Below, piece after piece: positions 12,256-25,163 of a stretch of DNA of 64,000 nt. The stretch is taken from positions 310,001-374,000 of the forward strand of contig NOWV01000065.1 of NCBI GenBank assembly GCA_003344405.1. The letters are read 5' to 3'. Within the stretch, counting starts at the first letter, position 1. Every line of letters begins with the position of its first letter. Below the pieces are notes generated by a model. It searched no databases. It was not told the origin of the DNA and was given only the letters and a program-made list of their open reading frames with translations. This stretch comes from Trichoplax sp. H2. Taxonomy: Eukaryota > Placozoa > Uniplacotomia > Trichoplacea. Position numbers and translations under genes: made by a program.

Positions 12256-15051
12256 TTACATATATATATTGTTTGCTGACAGCCTTAGACTTATTGCTTT
12301 CTTGTAGATGTCACGAAGTTCTTCCCATGATACCTAAATAAATACAACCAACTCAATTAAGACGTGATTATATGCTACACGTAGACGAGTATTATCAACA
12401 TTAGTAGCTTCGCATGTGCATTTAAATAATAGCTATACACATTATAATACTTTGTAAAATAATGTAAAAATGATCATTGACAAAATTGACTATTCCTAAC
12501 TAGCGTCTTTGTCATTACGTTGTGATTCAACTTACATTGGTACTTTGCTGTAGCACAGACTTAGTTAAACAACTCCACAAGAGCTTCAAAGTTTGCATAT
12601 CAACTGTGGATGATTCCGTATAGCAAATATACAAAACTGCAGCTTTCGCACTGATTTGGCATTCAGTTAGAACTGTTTCGAAATGGAAAGGCATGCGTTA
12701 TGATTATATTGCTGTAGTAGAAGGAACATTTTATCCATATATAAATGCAATTACTTGAATCGCTTTCAATACAACAACCATGAATAGCATTGATATTGTA
12801 GTGAAATGATACGTTATCATTAACATCTACTATAACCTAGCTTGGTTTGATTGCCTACGAATAAAGCATGTCTAGTTACAACTAGTCTATGTGTCAATGA
12901 AAAGTTACCAGCAGCAGGAGCATCGCTAATTATATTGGGCTGTTCTAATGTTGTAATGTCGTCATTCTCCGTCCAAAAGGCGCTTTTTAATGTCCTTAAG
13001 AAAGGCAAAACAGTTGGTAGCATACTTTGATAGTTACATTGATGTAGCGATGTCATGAGAACCACTTTATCAGCATCAAACGTCTGCATTAACTATAGAA
13101 AGATAGATAGTAGAGAAAGATGAATCAAATTGAAAAGTTGACCAGCGTTCTAGACTGCTAAATGGAATAGTGATGTGATTGACAGTCACTGAAGTAAAAA
13201 TAATATTAACAAGGCTATGCCATACACTTTGTGCCCATTGAAAAGAATCTTGAGGTTTGTTGGAGCAAAAACATATTAATATAGAGTTTTCATTGTCGAT
13301 ACCAATTACTGGATATCGATGACGTTGGCTAGTTTGACCATCCAAGGCGAAGTAGCCAATATTATTCACTGTTCTATTGCTTAAATAGCCTTGTAAAAGA
13401 ATGGTTGAAGCTAGACCGAATAAAATTCAGAAAATTAGAACGTATGTATTTGTTCATAGTAGATAGATAGTTCATAGAACAATTATACTCATAGTATACC
13501 CGTATGGAATTGACTGTGCAAGCATTTATGCAGGTTCAGCTTAAGTTTAATAATGCAATTACTTCAACATGAACTATGGCGAGTTCACAAATTGTTGTTC
13601 TAAAAAGACACGTCCTATGATTACAAACCTTAGCTAGTGAACTTACATACTAACTAGTCAAGGTTGATGGTAGTAGTTTTAAATCTTGCTATTTCTATTT
13701 TTATTCCATGTACTGTATCATGTCTATGTCCAGTATATTACATAGTCATAAATATTGCGATTTCTAAAATGCAAGTCTGTACAATAAAGCATGCGATTCT
13801 TTTATGAGTATTATTATATGTAATTAAGCTCCTGTTTTATTACAGTAAACTTCGAGACCACTTTAGACAGTATGAACAACCCAATATTGGTAGAACGTAC
13901 AGTAATGTGCGAGTCGATTTCTTCTCTAATTCTTTCCCTTCTTTCTCTAATCTGGCATGATTTGGTATTTTGAAAGATTAGTATAACGAGTAATCTACCG
14001 TCTCGTTTCTAGCAACTGTGCCTATGCCTACATATGGACGAAGGTATTCAAAAGTAAAGTAGATCATGATATGCACTCTTATTTACAATTTAAAAAATAG
14101 TCAATTCAATCTAAATCTATTTACAACTATATTAAGCCAGAGTGTTACAGACTAGTCGATTAATGTTTTACTATACTCGTCGATATGTAGTAAGATCAGT
14201 CAATGCTTATTGAATGTTCTCATCCTTAAAATACACGCGTACTATGCGTATGATTAAGGATTCGAAAATAATTATATCATAGAACGTGACTGGGATTTCT
14301 TGCTCTAGTTTACATCATCACATCAATCCGTTCTTCTACCAAGGATTTTTTACATCATTCTCTCCAATGACACGATAGACACTTGTATCAATGTTACGAT
14401 GTAACCTAGCAGCAAGATTTATTTTGGAGGCAGCACTCCAGCAACGATATAAACATTGCAAGGCAAAATGACGAAATGATGGAAAACATCTCCCTGTTGA
14501 CAACCATGTCCATTGACACAGCGTCGAAACAGTTACCCATACCATGAAATAGGGGGGTAGATTAAAAGAGTTTCTTCAGATAGATCGATTTAATCCAAGT
14601 AGAAACATTGACGATGAAAGCAGATCCATTTAATGATTCTCTGTAATCAATATTATGTCCTCTCCTTATTGGTCTATGTCGAGTGTCCATCATGATTATT
14701 CAGCAAAAATCCATCTTGTATAGCCGTGTTGGACAACATTAACACCAACTTACCTGGATCGAAAGTGATGATTATCTCTTTACAGTTCCATTTGGATGCT
14801 AGCTTTTCACCTTCATCCTGATCTGCTAAATGAAAGGTATATTTAGCATGTTGCAAGGCAGTTTCATCATCCTCCAAGTCGTCGAATGGACTACGAGCAA
14901 AGTAGTTAACAGCCATAGCGCTTTTCTCGATTGCAATGACGTAGTGGTTTTTGCAGTCCACTCTAGTCTGCAGTACAGTACACAGCGTCCTGTCGGCTAC
15001 CCTATAGTATAGACTGTAAGCCCATGACCCTGACGAAGTAGTCAACAACAT
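12256..15051 (-). CDS. PSMG1: Proteasome assembly chaperone 1 (PAC1), 5 exons
   Basis: PSMG1 pairs with PSMG2 to scaffold the alpha ring of the 20S proteasome. Exons on the minus strand: 15051 (or 14916)-14754, 13410-13211, 13092 (or 13083)-12837, 12603-12536, 12333-12256. Family landmarks: an acidic N-terminus, KWNCKEIIITFDP, SILICFCSNKPQDSFQWAQSVW, the strongly conserved VLPFLRTLK followed by LEQPNIISDAPAA, and a C-terminus ending SANNIYM, close to the SNIYT end of human PSMG1. From the ATG at 14916 the protein is about 254 aa (human 288). I prefer this start because MAVNYF resembles the family's N-terminus, but the frame stays open to an ATG at 15051, adding 45 codons. Exon 3 has two in-frame acceptors 9 bases apart. 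Divergent overall, but all five exons align in order. Confidence 0.9.
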
Positions 15052-15229
15052 CGACTCGATATTGCTGAAACATGGCGAAAAATTCCACTAGTTAGTATAA
15101 AACTATTTCAATCGTATTAAGTTGATTGCGCTAATATTCTCAGTACTGCTTATAAAGGATGGAAATGAACCTAGTCGAATGTATACTAAACAAACAGCTG
15201 TACAGCAGGCAATATCCAATTTCCAAATA

Positions 15230-16640
15230 CTTGATATGGCCGTTCTACTCATTAAAATTATGCCCAGCCATCATTTACTTATACTTTATTCAGCAGAATA
15301 GACTAATCTCACTTCTACGGTGGCTACTTAAGATTACAGAGGGTCTAAAACTACTTTTACAATCCCGTCTTTTCAGCTATAGATATAGCCGCTAGCCATC
15401 ATTTACTGTACTTTATCAAGCAGAATAGACTAATCTAATTTCTACGGTGGCTACTTGAGATTAGAGATGATCTAAAACTACTTTTGCTAGAGATGATCTA
15501 AAACTACTTTTACAACCCCGTCTTACCAGCTATAGATATAGATATAGCTGCTCTACTCATTATTGCTAGCCATCATTTACTATACTTTACTAAATAGAAT
15601 AGACTAATCTAACTTCTACGGTGGTTACTTGAGATTGCAAATGATCTAAAACTATTTTTACTAGAGATGATCGAAAACTACTTTTACAATCCCGTCTTAC
15701 CAGCTAAAGATATAGATATAGCTGCTCTACTCATTATTGCTTGCCATCATTTACTATACTATACTAAGCAGAACAGACTAATCTAACTTCTACAGTGGCT
15801 ACTTGAGATTACAGATGATCTAAAACTACTTTTACAATCCCGTCTTACCAGCAATAGATTTAGATATAGCCGCTCTACTCGTTATTGCTTGCCATCATTT
15901 ACTATACTTTATCAAGCAGAACAGACTAATCTAACTTCTACAGTGGCTACTTGAGATTACAGATGATCTTAAACTACTTTTACAATCCCGTCTTACCAGC
16001 AATAGATTTAGATATAGCCGCTCTACTCGTTATTGCTAGCCATCATTTACTATACTTTATCAAGCAGAACAGACTAATCTAACTTCTACAGTGGCTACTT
16101 GAGATTACAGATGATCTAAAACTACTTTATAACCCGTCTTACCCACTACAGATATAAATATAGCCGCTCTACTCGTTATTGCTAGCCATCATTTACTATA
16201 CTTTATTGAGCAGAATAGACTAATCTAACTTTTACCGTGGCTACTTAACCCTTTGTATGCTCCACTATAGGATTCGCTGTGACCAACGCTAGATTTTATC
16301 GTCTTAAATTTGAACTAATAGATGTCTAATTAAGATTACAGATGATCTAAAACTACTTTTACAACCCCGTCTCGCCAGCTATAGATATAGATATAGCCGC
16401 TCTACTCATTATTGCTAGCCATCATTTACTATACTTTATTAAGCAGAATAGGCTAATCTACGGTCCCGCAGTGCTGACTTGAGATTATATGGTCTAAAAC
16501 TATTTTTACAACACCATCTTGCCAGCTATAGATATAACCGCTCTATTCATTAGCGCCAGCCATCATTTAGTGTACAATTATTTTATTAAGCGCAATAGAC
16601 TAATCTACGTCTCATAGTGCTTATTAGAAATTATTGTACA
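15230..16640. repeat. Tandem array, about nine copies of about 147 bp
   Basis: The core GCCATCATTTACTATACTTTA recurs near 15267, 15394, 15566, 15739, 15886, 16036, 16182, 16414 and 16553. Each copy continues with CAGAATAGACTAATCTA, GTGGCTACTTGAGATTA and CCCGTCTTACCAGC. Most spacings are 127-173 bp. Longer ones reflect a local duplication of a GATGATCTAAAACTACTTTT segment and an insertion near 16.25-16.32 kb. The central copies are the most alike, which fits growth from the middle by unequal exchange. Confidence 0.92.
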
Positions 16641-17147
16641 ACTTTCAGCACATATGACTACTGGAATTAACTGAAATTACTACGATTTGGACTTGCTTGA
16701 TTTATAATTAATTATTTATTATTATAGTGTATATATACGCACTCCTATAGAGTCGCGTAATAGGATATATCAAAATAGAATTAATTAATTCATGAAACAT
16801 GAAATATTACGCCTTTTATCTGAATCATGCCCTCCAAATATTGATAGATTGAATATGATAACGTTTCTACCCGTTGTGTAAGTATAGAATGCTACATATT
16901 AGGCTATCCAAGAGAGATTAGAGTTTCTGCAATCTTTCCGGGATAGCCTACTGACAGTGTACATGCAGTCAAGGTGAGTGTCAACATGCACAACTAGACA
17001 ACTTTAAGCTCATTTTATCAATTGATAACTGTCTTTTATAGAAATAGATGTAGATATAGTCAACATGAGGGCGAAAATGTAGAGTTTGATCACCTTCTAC
17101 TTACTCGATTGATCGAAAATTACACCTTTTCGATACAGACGCGTAGA

Positions 17148-17860
17148 GTCAAAGTCAGTCAGAAAATAGCTATTGAAATAAACTTCTATTCCTATACACA
17201 AGATTAATTGCAGACTAGAGCTTTTCGCTTTTACAAATATACGTATGTATGTACATAAATTTAAAGTTAGCAGGAAAATAGAGAATTCGATGAACTTGTA
17301 TTCTTGCCCTCTGCATAGATTGAAAATGATAGCTTTAAGCGCACGTGTGATATGCATAGGGTCAAAGTTAGTAGGAAAATGGAAAATTAGCTAAACTTTT
17401 ATTCTAGATGACTGGATTGGCCACAACCATAGCTCTTTCTATGTATGCGAGTGCAAATAGTCAACTTTATTAGAAAAATGAAGAATAAGATAATATTTTA
17501 TTCCTGCTCACTAGATTAACTAAAAGGTATCGTTTTTGAAGGTGTATGAGGGTATATAGCCAAATTTGTTAGGAAGATGGAGAATAGGATAGACTTCTCT
17601 CTATCTGCTCACTTGATTAACTGAAAGGGCAACTCTTATAGGTGTTCGAGTGCATATAATATATAATCAAAGCTAACAGAAAACCGAGAATAGTGTGTAG
17701 ATAAACCTCTATTCCTGCTCACCGAAACGCCAGAAAACGATCTTTTAGCTTTTTCGATGAATACATATATATAGGATCAAAGTTAAAAGGAAAATTAAAA
17801 ATTGGACAAAAATCCAATCCTGCTTACTGAGTTGATTGAAAATAAATGGCTTACATAGTT
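17148..17860. repeat. Degenerate tandem array, seven copies of about 105 bp
   Basis: Units start with a GTCAAAGTTAG-AGGAAAAT-like segment near 17148, 17262, 17361, 17460, 17560, 17666 and 17776. Most also carry a CTATTCCTGCTCACT-like segment. Divergence is high. Short ORFs here are by-products of the repeat. Confidence 0.8.
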
Positions 17861-18546
17861 CTGGATCGCTTACAAGGGACAACATATCTTACGTAAATAT
17901 TATAGGATTATAGAACTGTGGGAAAATCGGTGCATAGTAGTAATATCCGCCCTAATGACGTAGAATTAAGAATTAAGAACTGGAAATATATCCTGCTACA
18001 ATACCGTTTATCTGTAGTCTACTGCGTACCTGCAATAGAATCAATCGTTCTATTTTCAATGGAAATCAAATTATCTCCAGTTTATCAATCATTCTACTTA
18101 TTTAATTTAACATCATATTGAGAAATAGGATAAATAAATGCATTATGATGTCATAAATCATTTCAAAATGGGACAAAGTAGGACCATTCAGAGCAGTAAT
18201 TAAATTGCTCTATTTCTAAATCACCTTTGCCAAGCCAAGATAGTACAATGTTATTTGTTGAGAATGTAAAAAGCTAACATACTAACATAGAAATTTATGC
18301 TGGCAATGGTAATATCAGGTACAACACAAGTAGAGACCATTATCGCATACATATTGAGCCGTGTTCTTGACGAAATTTCACCCTTTAAAGCCTTACTACG
18401 AACAGAATCAGTTATTTACTGAATGATACTTTCAACGAGTGCAGTAAATTGAAAATAAGCACCGTTCTATGCAAAGTGACTATCAATTAATTAATTAATT
18501 CGCCAGCATAATAACTTTACAGTCAAACTACGCTCAAAAAACAACA

Positions 18547-19270
18547 ACTTCATTCATTAAAATTTGAAACTCTCTCTTCAACAGTGCGTTATTATTACTA
18601 CGAAAATATTAAAACATTTAGTAGTAACTACTTTAGGTAGACTTAAAAACTCATCTAAACTAATTTAGTAAATGTAAACGTAAGTCAGTAACGAAGACGA
18701 AGTTAAGAAATAGCAAATCCATTCATTAAAATTCGGAATTCTCTCTTTTACAGTGCATCATTATTGTTACGAAAATATTGAAACATTAGTCAATAGTAGC
18801 AGCTGAATGAGCCTGTAAGAAGTAAAAATTGCTTTGGATCGACTGAAATCTCATCTAAGCTAATACGGTAAATGTAAACGCAAGTCAATAACGAAGACGA
18901 AGTAAAGAGACAGCAAATTCATTCGTTAAAATTGAAATTCTCTTTTCTATAGTGCACTATTATCACTGCAGAAACATTGAAATGAGGCTAACACTACCAA
19001 AATAGACTAATAGAAAGCAAAAACTGATTTGGATCGATTTGAAAACTCATCTAAGCTAATGCGGTCAATGTAAATGTCAGTTAGCAACGAAGAAAAAGTA
19101 AAGAAACAGCAAATTCATTCATTAAAATTGAAATTCTTTCTTCTATAGTGCACTATTATTACTATAAAAACATTGGAATATGGTCAACACTACCAAAATA
19201 GACCAGTAGGAAGTAAAAACTCTTCTAAACTAATACGGTAAATGTAAATGCAAGTTAACAACGAAGACGA
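18547..19270. repeat. Tandem array, four copies of about 170-200 bp
   Basis: The core TTCATTCATTAAAATT followed by CAGTGC-like and ATTATTACTACGAAAA-like segments recurs near 18547, 18715, 18916 and 19101. AACGAAGACGAAGT recurs in the second part of the unit. No coding content. Confidence 0.85.
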
Positions 19271-20359
19271 AGTAAAAGCTGATGGCTAAAAGACCAATCC
19301 AAACGGCAAGTTGAATATAAGTTAGAAGGTAACGTAGAATAAATTATTAATTAATCAATGAATGAGAAGCTTATGGATTATTAATTACACTAGCTAATAG
19401 CTATTCGCTGCCATCCTATCACAGTAAAGTACACATGGATAATGATGTGCACAGCATGATAATCCAGACTTGGTTTAATTAAGAGGATAATCAACCCATG
19501 CATATTTCTTGCTTCCCTCTTATTGGCTGCCATCTTGAATATAAATCCATCATCATTATAAATAGATAAATGAATAATATCAAGGATAAATAAAATTCAT
19601 TCTAACCCATTCTTTTCAATAAGAAATCAAATCATGTATTGGCCAATAATTTTATTATAGCCTAAGGGCATATTCGATACTTTGTATTGCATGTTCATCG
19701 ATGAAAAGAATAATTAACTTGATCATTCGTTATGTCCATGCAAGCCTAATTACTATGCAGTAATTTCATGTAAAGAATTGCCTTTACATTTCATCCCCTT
19801 TAGACAATCGATTGATCGTCATTAGATCAACGTATAAAATAAAAACAATAATATCCTCCTTCAATAGCGATTACGTTTATACAACAGTGGATGGCCGAAA
19901 GCTTTGACGCCTGGTAGCCAAGTGCAAACATTACTTACGTATATCGAAAAAATCAGAAACAGTCGTAGCAGTCAGCATAGGAAGCGAATGTCGATGACAA
20001 CGTTAACATCAAGATATTCCACTTCAATTTAAAGGAATCATCAAGTAAGTCATTCAATCTAGTCCGTAGATTATTTCACTCCTCTATAATCTATCGACAA
20101 TCCCTGAACATGATTAAAGCAAAAGTTTAACCAACAAAATGTTAGTTAATATTGATGGATACGAGACCATTCAAACGGGAAGAAAAAAAAAACACGATAA
20201 TTGACGATAAGGTGTTACCTAACAGTCTTATTTACCCGGGATAATACTCACACTGGCTTGGTAAATTTCGCATTTGGTTGTCTAGTAATTGCCATAAAAT
20301 ATAGTAAATGCTGTTGAAAATAGCAGAAAATGAACGAGAATCCACCCTGACTAAATGGC

Positions 20360-20383
20360 CGATATCTAGAATTCTAGATATCG
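20360..20383. repeat. Perfect 24-bp palindrome
   Basis: The 24 bases read identically on both strands with no spacer, centred on GAATTC and flanked by CGATATCTA arms. It lies 524 bp upstream of the pseudokinase A start codon. It could be a dimeric factor site or chance; the sequence alone does not say. Confidence 0.85.
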
Positions 20384-20906
20384 ATAGCTACAGGTTGTAT
20401 TGTTGATCGCTGTCGCTTGGTGCCAATAGAAAGAAAAAACGAGTAAAACTTATTGTCCAGTTAGAGCAATTTAGAAATAATCACAAGAAAAAAAAATGGG
20501 GTAATCGATCGTTATTGGATTATCATTAAAATACCCAAGACATAATCAATATTGATAGTTCATGAGTCTGTTCGTTAGTATTAACTCCATACTATCCAAC
20601 ACGGAACCTTATGTATATTAAATCATTGGGGAATAGTCGATAGAAATCTCGCAAATAAATACAATAAGGCTAAAATAATCCATTTCTTGATCTAAATAAA
20701 TGTTTGATATTACTCTCCAAGGATCACAAATTAATAAAAGGAATCATTCATATTTCTAGTTAATCGACAATCTGTTATACTTTATTTTTAAAGATCAATT
20801 GTATAACATCGATTATCTTTGATTCTGATGTTAAGAGTAAAAATGATTTAATTAGTTGTAAAATACTATCTTTAATAGAAATCATTTATTGATAGAAGAT
20901 TAAGCC

Positions 20907-23900
20907 ATGCCTAGGAAGAAAACGTCGCCACCAGAAAAGAAAGGATCGAAATTTCTAGCAACTTTTTGTTGCTGCTGTTATTCACCACCAGTAAGTGCCG
21001 CTAACGTACAAAGTTACAAGTACTATTTTAATTGAATCAATTTTTTTCGCTCCATTTTACTGGTACTTAATATTTGGCAGAAGGCTTACCAATTCAATCA
21101 TCCTCTTATATAATTAGAATACAGTCGCCATTAATTCTTCTCTGATAAACAATATATAAGACTTTCAGGCTGAGTTTTATCATACAGATTAATGAACTTG
21201 TCTAGTAAGGCGTTTTAATAACGGCCTGGTACTTTCCTTTTTAGTAACGCTATGCAACAATTCATTCCTGAACGTAGTTATAAATTGATACTCTACAGAA
21301 TAAGTAATAAATTCAAATTATAGCATTGTGACGATCCCATTAGACTTTCAAATTGAGTTTTATCATGTAGATTAATGAACTCATTTAGCGAGGTATTTTA
21401 ATGATTACTTTCCGTTTTAGTTATACGCTATCCAACGATTCATTTCTTTCTTTACAAAATTGTAAATCGATATTCTACAGAATGAGTAATGTATTCAAAT
21501 TAACATTTCAATAATCCCAAAAGGCTTTCAGATCGAGATTTATCACGTAGAATAAAGAACTTGTCTAAAAATTAGGCTAGGTCTTTACTTTTTCTTCAGT
21601 AACGTATCCTACGACTCATTCCCTTCTTATGAAGTTGTAAATTGATATTCTACGGAACAAGTAATACATTCAAAACATTAGCTTTCAAATAATCTTGTAA
21701 GGCTTTCAGACTGAGCTTTATCATGTAGAAGAAGTAACTCTTGTAGAAACTAAACAAGGCGTTTAATGACTACTTCCCGTTTAGTACGCTATCCAACGAT
21801 TCATTTCTTTCTATGTGGAGTTGTAAATTGATATTCTACAGAATAAGCAATATATTCAAATTAGCATTCTAAACTATATAAAAGAATAATAAATAAGTCA
21901 ATGAAGCCAAGTGCAATGACTGATTCGTATCTACTATTTCCATAGAAAAAAAAATCAAAGGAAAAGTCCAAACTATTAAAAAATTCTGCCGTGGATGATG
22001 ATCGCGATGAACTTACTTCATCTTCTGGTGAACATTACCCGATGGAAGAAAACAGCTGCTCTAGTCGAAGCCATGGCGATAATGGACCACCTAGCCCAAT
22101 AACAACTTACGAACAGGTTATTACCAACAGGGAAGAAGAAATCACTTTACCACAAAACTCTGTAAGTCGACGAATATTGATAAAAATAAAAACAATTAAA
22201 AACGCGGAATAGAATTAATCAGGGATGAAAAATAATTCTAATTTCCGTCACAGCTCATTAATTATCTACTGTAGTGTAAGCAACAACTTTCCATACCGCA
22301 TTAATGTTCAACAGTAGTAATACTTCCCTGCATGTGTTTACTAACTTTCAACGAGAAATAACAATACCATTGATCCGAATCTCCACCTCCATAAAGAAAA
22401 TACTGTTTCAATAAAGTTGCCTAGTTTCGATCTACTATAATCAGTTAACATTGAAGCGGTGTTCTCTTTCTCTTCGATCAATGTAGTATGTTACCAGAGC
22501 TCTAGACGCTAAAAGCGTTGTTGGCTACTATGGTAAAGTATCAGGTAAAATCGATATGGACGATGGAAATAAGCATTATGTCTTCAAGCAATGGAATAAT
22601 GTGGTAATGAATAAATTACGTTTATATTATTACCTATTAATAGACCTGCATACTGATCATAATCATTATTACTGAGCAGATTTTTCAAGATATCAATGTT
22701 GGTAAACAAGTAGAAATTTTATTGAGGTGAATTATAATTAAAAGTACATGCCAACATTACAATTTATATATTAAAGAAATAGATGCTACTGCTTTACTTG
22801 TATTAACAAATGTAAACTGATCATGTAGAATTCGTCATGAAAATATCATTAAAGTCTTGGTCTATATTAGAAACGATTCATTTGGTGGTGTCTTGGAGGA
22901 ATATTGTCATATCACACTTCATAATCGTTTATTTGATATTGGGGTAAAATATTTGAAAATTGACCGTTAGATAGTATAAAATATTAGAGGTAGAATTAGT
23001 AATAATACTAAATATTGAAAGTAGCGCAATCTCATACAAATATTTATGATCTTATTTCAGCCAACAAATAGTGCTGCAGTCTTAGATTGCTTTCGACGTT
23101 ATCGTATCTTGTTTGATATTATGATGGCTTTAAAGTATCTGCACGAGAAAAAGATTGTCCACAATAATATCACCAGGTAATTTGAATTGCAAGACTAACC
23201 TCAATCTATCATATTTACTTGAAGATAGAATGCACGATATACCATAATTTATTGATCACTAATACCTTCTTTTCTCAATATTGCTTTTTAACATGTTTAT
23301 ATCTGCCGGCTCCTTCTTGAATTTCATTAACTTGGGATTATATAGCTATAATATTTTATTAACACAAGAAAATAAAGCTAAATTAACTCATGGCGGTTAC
23401 CAAAGCATATTTTCGGGAATAGATCGTGCCATAGATAGAACATATTTTAAGACAGTTCCAACGAAATTGGAATATTACAGTCCTCAAGCACTAACCGGTA
23501 TTTTACAACCAGAAAATGATATCTATAGCTTTGGTGTGGTAAGTTTTCTTATATTTTGAGCTATTCATTGCAAGACTGCCCTTACTTAGACATCTACGTA
23601 AAGATTACTTCAGAGATATGATATTAAGTGATCTAGTTCACTCCTTTTCGCAATCTTCTGCACTTATCCCGCAATATACACAGTATATATCCAAAACCTT
23701 TAATTCTACTGAATTGGTTGAGCTCAATAAGCATTTGAAACAAAACCACAATACAGGAAGTAAATAGTGCACTGACAACATTATATGATTTTCTGAATAT
23801 GTTATCTATCAATTAACTTCCAAAACGATACAGACTATTCTCTCAGGATCATCAAACTATGTCGGCGTGTCTCTGTCTCTATAACAGAATAGGTTATTAA

Positions 23901-25075
23901 TACGAAACGAAATGCAAACTAATTTATAGCTAATATATATCAATATCAAAGTTACATAGATACTAGTTTAAAAGTACGCAATTTTCTGTATAAAGATGCA
24001 GAAAATGGACAAGATTGTCATCAGAAAGTATGAGTACAAGTTAAATTATCTATAAGAATCTACATAAAGTTGGTCAAGTAAATTATCAGTGATATTCAGT
24101 TTCTACTTGTGAGCAGATACGGACTTCTTTAACTAAAAGTAACGCATTTCAACAGCTATATCTAAAAATTCATCTTCGAAATAATTAGAAGCGAATGATA
24201 AATATTAAATATATTCTGAAAATCTGTACAACCAATTAGTTTCATAATCGAGCATGAAGTCTTTGCGGTATTCCTGAGCGAAGCGAAGATTTTTAGGCTA
24301 TTGCGATTCTTATCATGCCCTTTCCAATACATATCTGTCTGAAATTAAAGAGTTTAGTTTTTAATATAATGTAATATGAGTAGCTAACACTATGACTAAT
24401 TAATATTATGAAGAATATCAGGTAATGCTCAATTTTATCGATTTTCACTCTCCGATTACGCATTTATCCGAAAGTAAATAGTTTAATTTTAAAAAATTAC
24501 AGCTATGAGGATGATTCTAAAATTAATATTATTACAGAATACCAGGTATCAATTTAGGCTTTGATTTTGATCTAGATCATTTTGGTTATGGTTATTGGCA
24601 ACGAGCCGTACCAGCCTAATAATAAGCAATACCGTTATGCGGTAAGTTGAACTTTTAAACTATTCATGATAGAAAGATTACAATTGTTAAGTATTAGTAA
24701 AAGGTTAACCTTAGCAAAAGTTTTCTCTCATGATAAAAAACTTTAGATGTAAACAATTAACAGCTGTTGCAATTACTATCCAGTGAATGATTACAAATTG
24801 CTTTGTGCCATTATGATGAATAACATTACGTATTCACAAATCATTACTTTAACACATATTTTAAATTATTATGATCGCCTATACAGATGCGGGTATTAAG
24901 AGAAGATTCAGATTGGTCCATGTTAAAAGATTTTAGGATTAAATGGCCTAAAAATCAAGTATATCCTTCGCGAAAAACATTTCGCAAAGTTCTATTAAGA
25001 ACTGCTTATGAATGTGTTAAAAAGAATAAAAATTCAAGACCAACATTAAATGATGTAAGACAAAGCTTTCCATAA
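20907..25075 (+). CDS. Pseudokinase A with N-terminal CCCC motif, 9 exons
   Basis: I do not recognise this as a named gene. Exons: 20907-20990, 21946-22161, 22487-22603, 22680-22726, 22829-22943, 23061-23176, 23346-23538, 24576-24641, 24887-25075; 1143 nt, 380 aa. Exon 1 encodes a basic leader and FLATFCCCCY (Cys21-24), a possible S-acylation site. Exon 2 is a Ser/Glu-rich linker. Residues about 105-375 form a kinase fold: Gly loop GYYGKV (113-118), VFK lysine (K134), HEN after helix C, EEYC hinge, LKYLHEKKIVHNNITSYN (218-234), KLTHGGY (244-250), YYSPQAL, DIYSFGV and a final NSRPTL. The catalytic Asp of HRD is Asn (N229), the loop Lys is Thr (T231), and DFG is HGG, so phosphotransfer is not expected. 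N234 remains. SPQ and IYSFG recall TKL pseudokinases such as MLKL, but family placement is open. A paralogue follows downstream. Confidence 0.86.
21165..21870. repeat. Tandem array in pseudokinase A intron 1, four copies of about 178 bp
   Basis: The core CTTTCAG-CTGAG-TTTATCATGTAGA recurs near 21165, 21341, 21523 and 21700. It is followed each time by a CGCTATCCAACGATTCATTTC-like segment and GATATTCTACAGAATAAG. It fills most of the 955-bp intron between the CCCC exon and the linker exon. Confidence 0.88.
24318..24560. repeat. Two diverged copies of about 125 bp in pseudokinase A intron 7
   Basis: The segments at about 24318-24440 and 24445-24560 share a CATTTATCCGAAA-like part, an AGTTTAATTTT-like part, an AATTAATATTAT core and a GAATA-CAGGTAT end. 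The second copy ends just before the exon 8 acceptor. Weak but ordered similarity. Confidence 0.5.
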
Positions 25076-25157
25076 TTATTTCCGTTGTCATCCAATTTAT
25101 TAGATGATATTAATCATTGATTTAAGTGTATCCTAATCACCATTGATCTGTAACAGA

Positions 25158-25163
25158 AATAAA
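25158..25163 (+). terminator. Putative poly(A) signal of pseudokinase A
   Basis: AATAAA lies 83 bases after the stop codon, a usual distance for a short 3' UTR. Not proven. Confidence 0.5.

Larger units (their letters stand above)
15052..20906. other. 5.9-kb gene-free stretch rich in tandem arrays
   Basis: No exon with family similarity or a credible splice-linked coding frame is seen between PSMG1 and pseudokinase A. Three tandem arrays (about 15.2-16.6, 17.15-17.86 and 18.55-19.27 kb) fill roughly half. The short ORFs here fall inside arrays or lack any recognisable motif. The rest is AT-rich and shows nothing else apart from a 24-bp palindrome at 20360. Confidence 0.65.

Noticed and set aside
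13076-13160. Reading PSMG1 exon 2 through to 13076
   Set aside because: The read-through peptide does not align with PSMG1, whereas stopping at the 13211 donor gives a match in length and sequence to the family.
12820-13369. Two overlapping minus-strand ORFs read as separate small genes
   Set aside because: They are consecutive PSMG1 exons in different frames, joined by an in-phase intron (13210 to 13093 or 13084). Read-through past the donors explains their unmatched ends.
17022-17357. Opposed ORFs around 17.1-17.3 kb
   Set aside because: They overlap on opposite strands and sit at the start of a tandem array; neither shows a motif.
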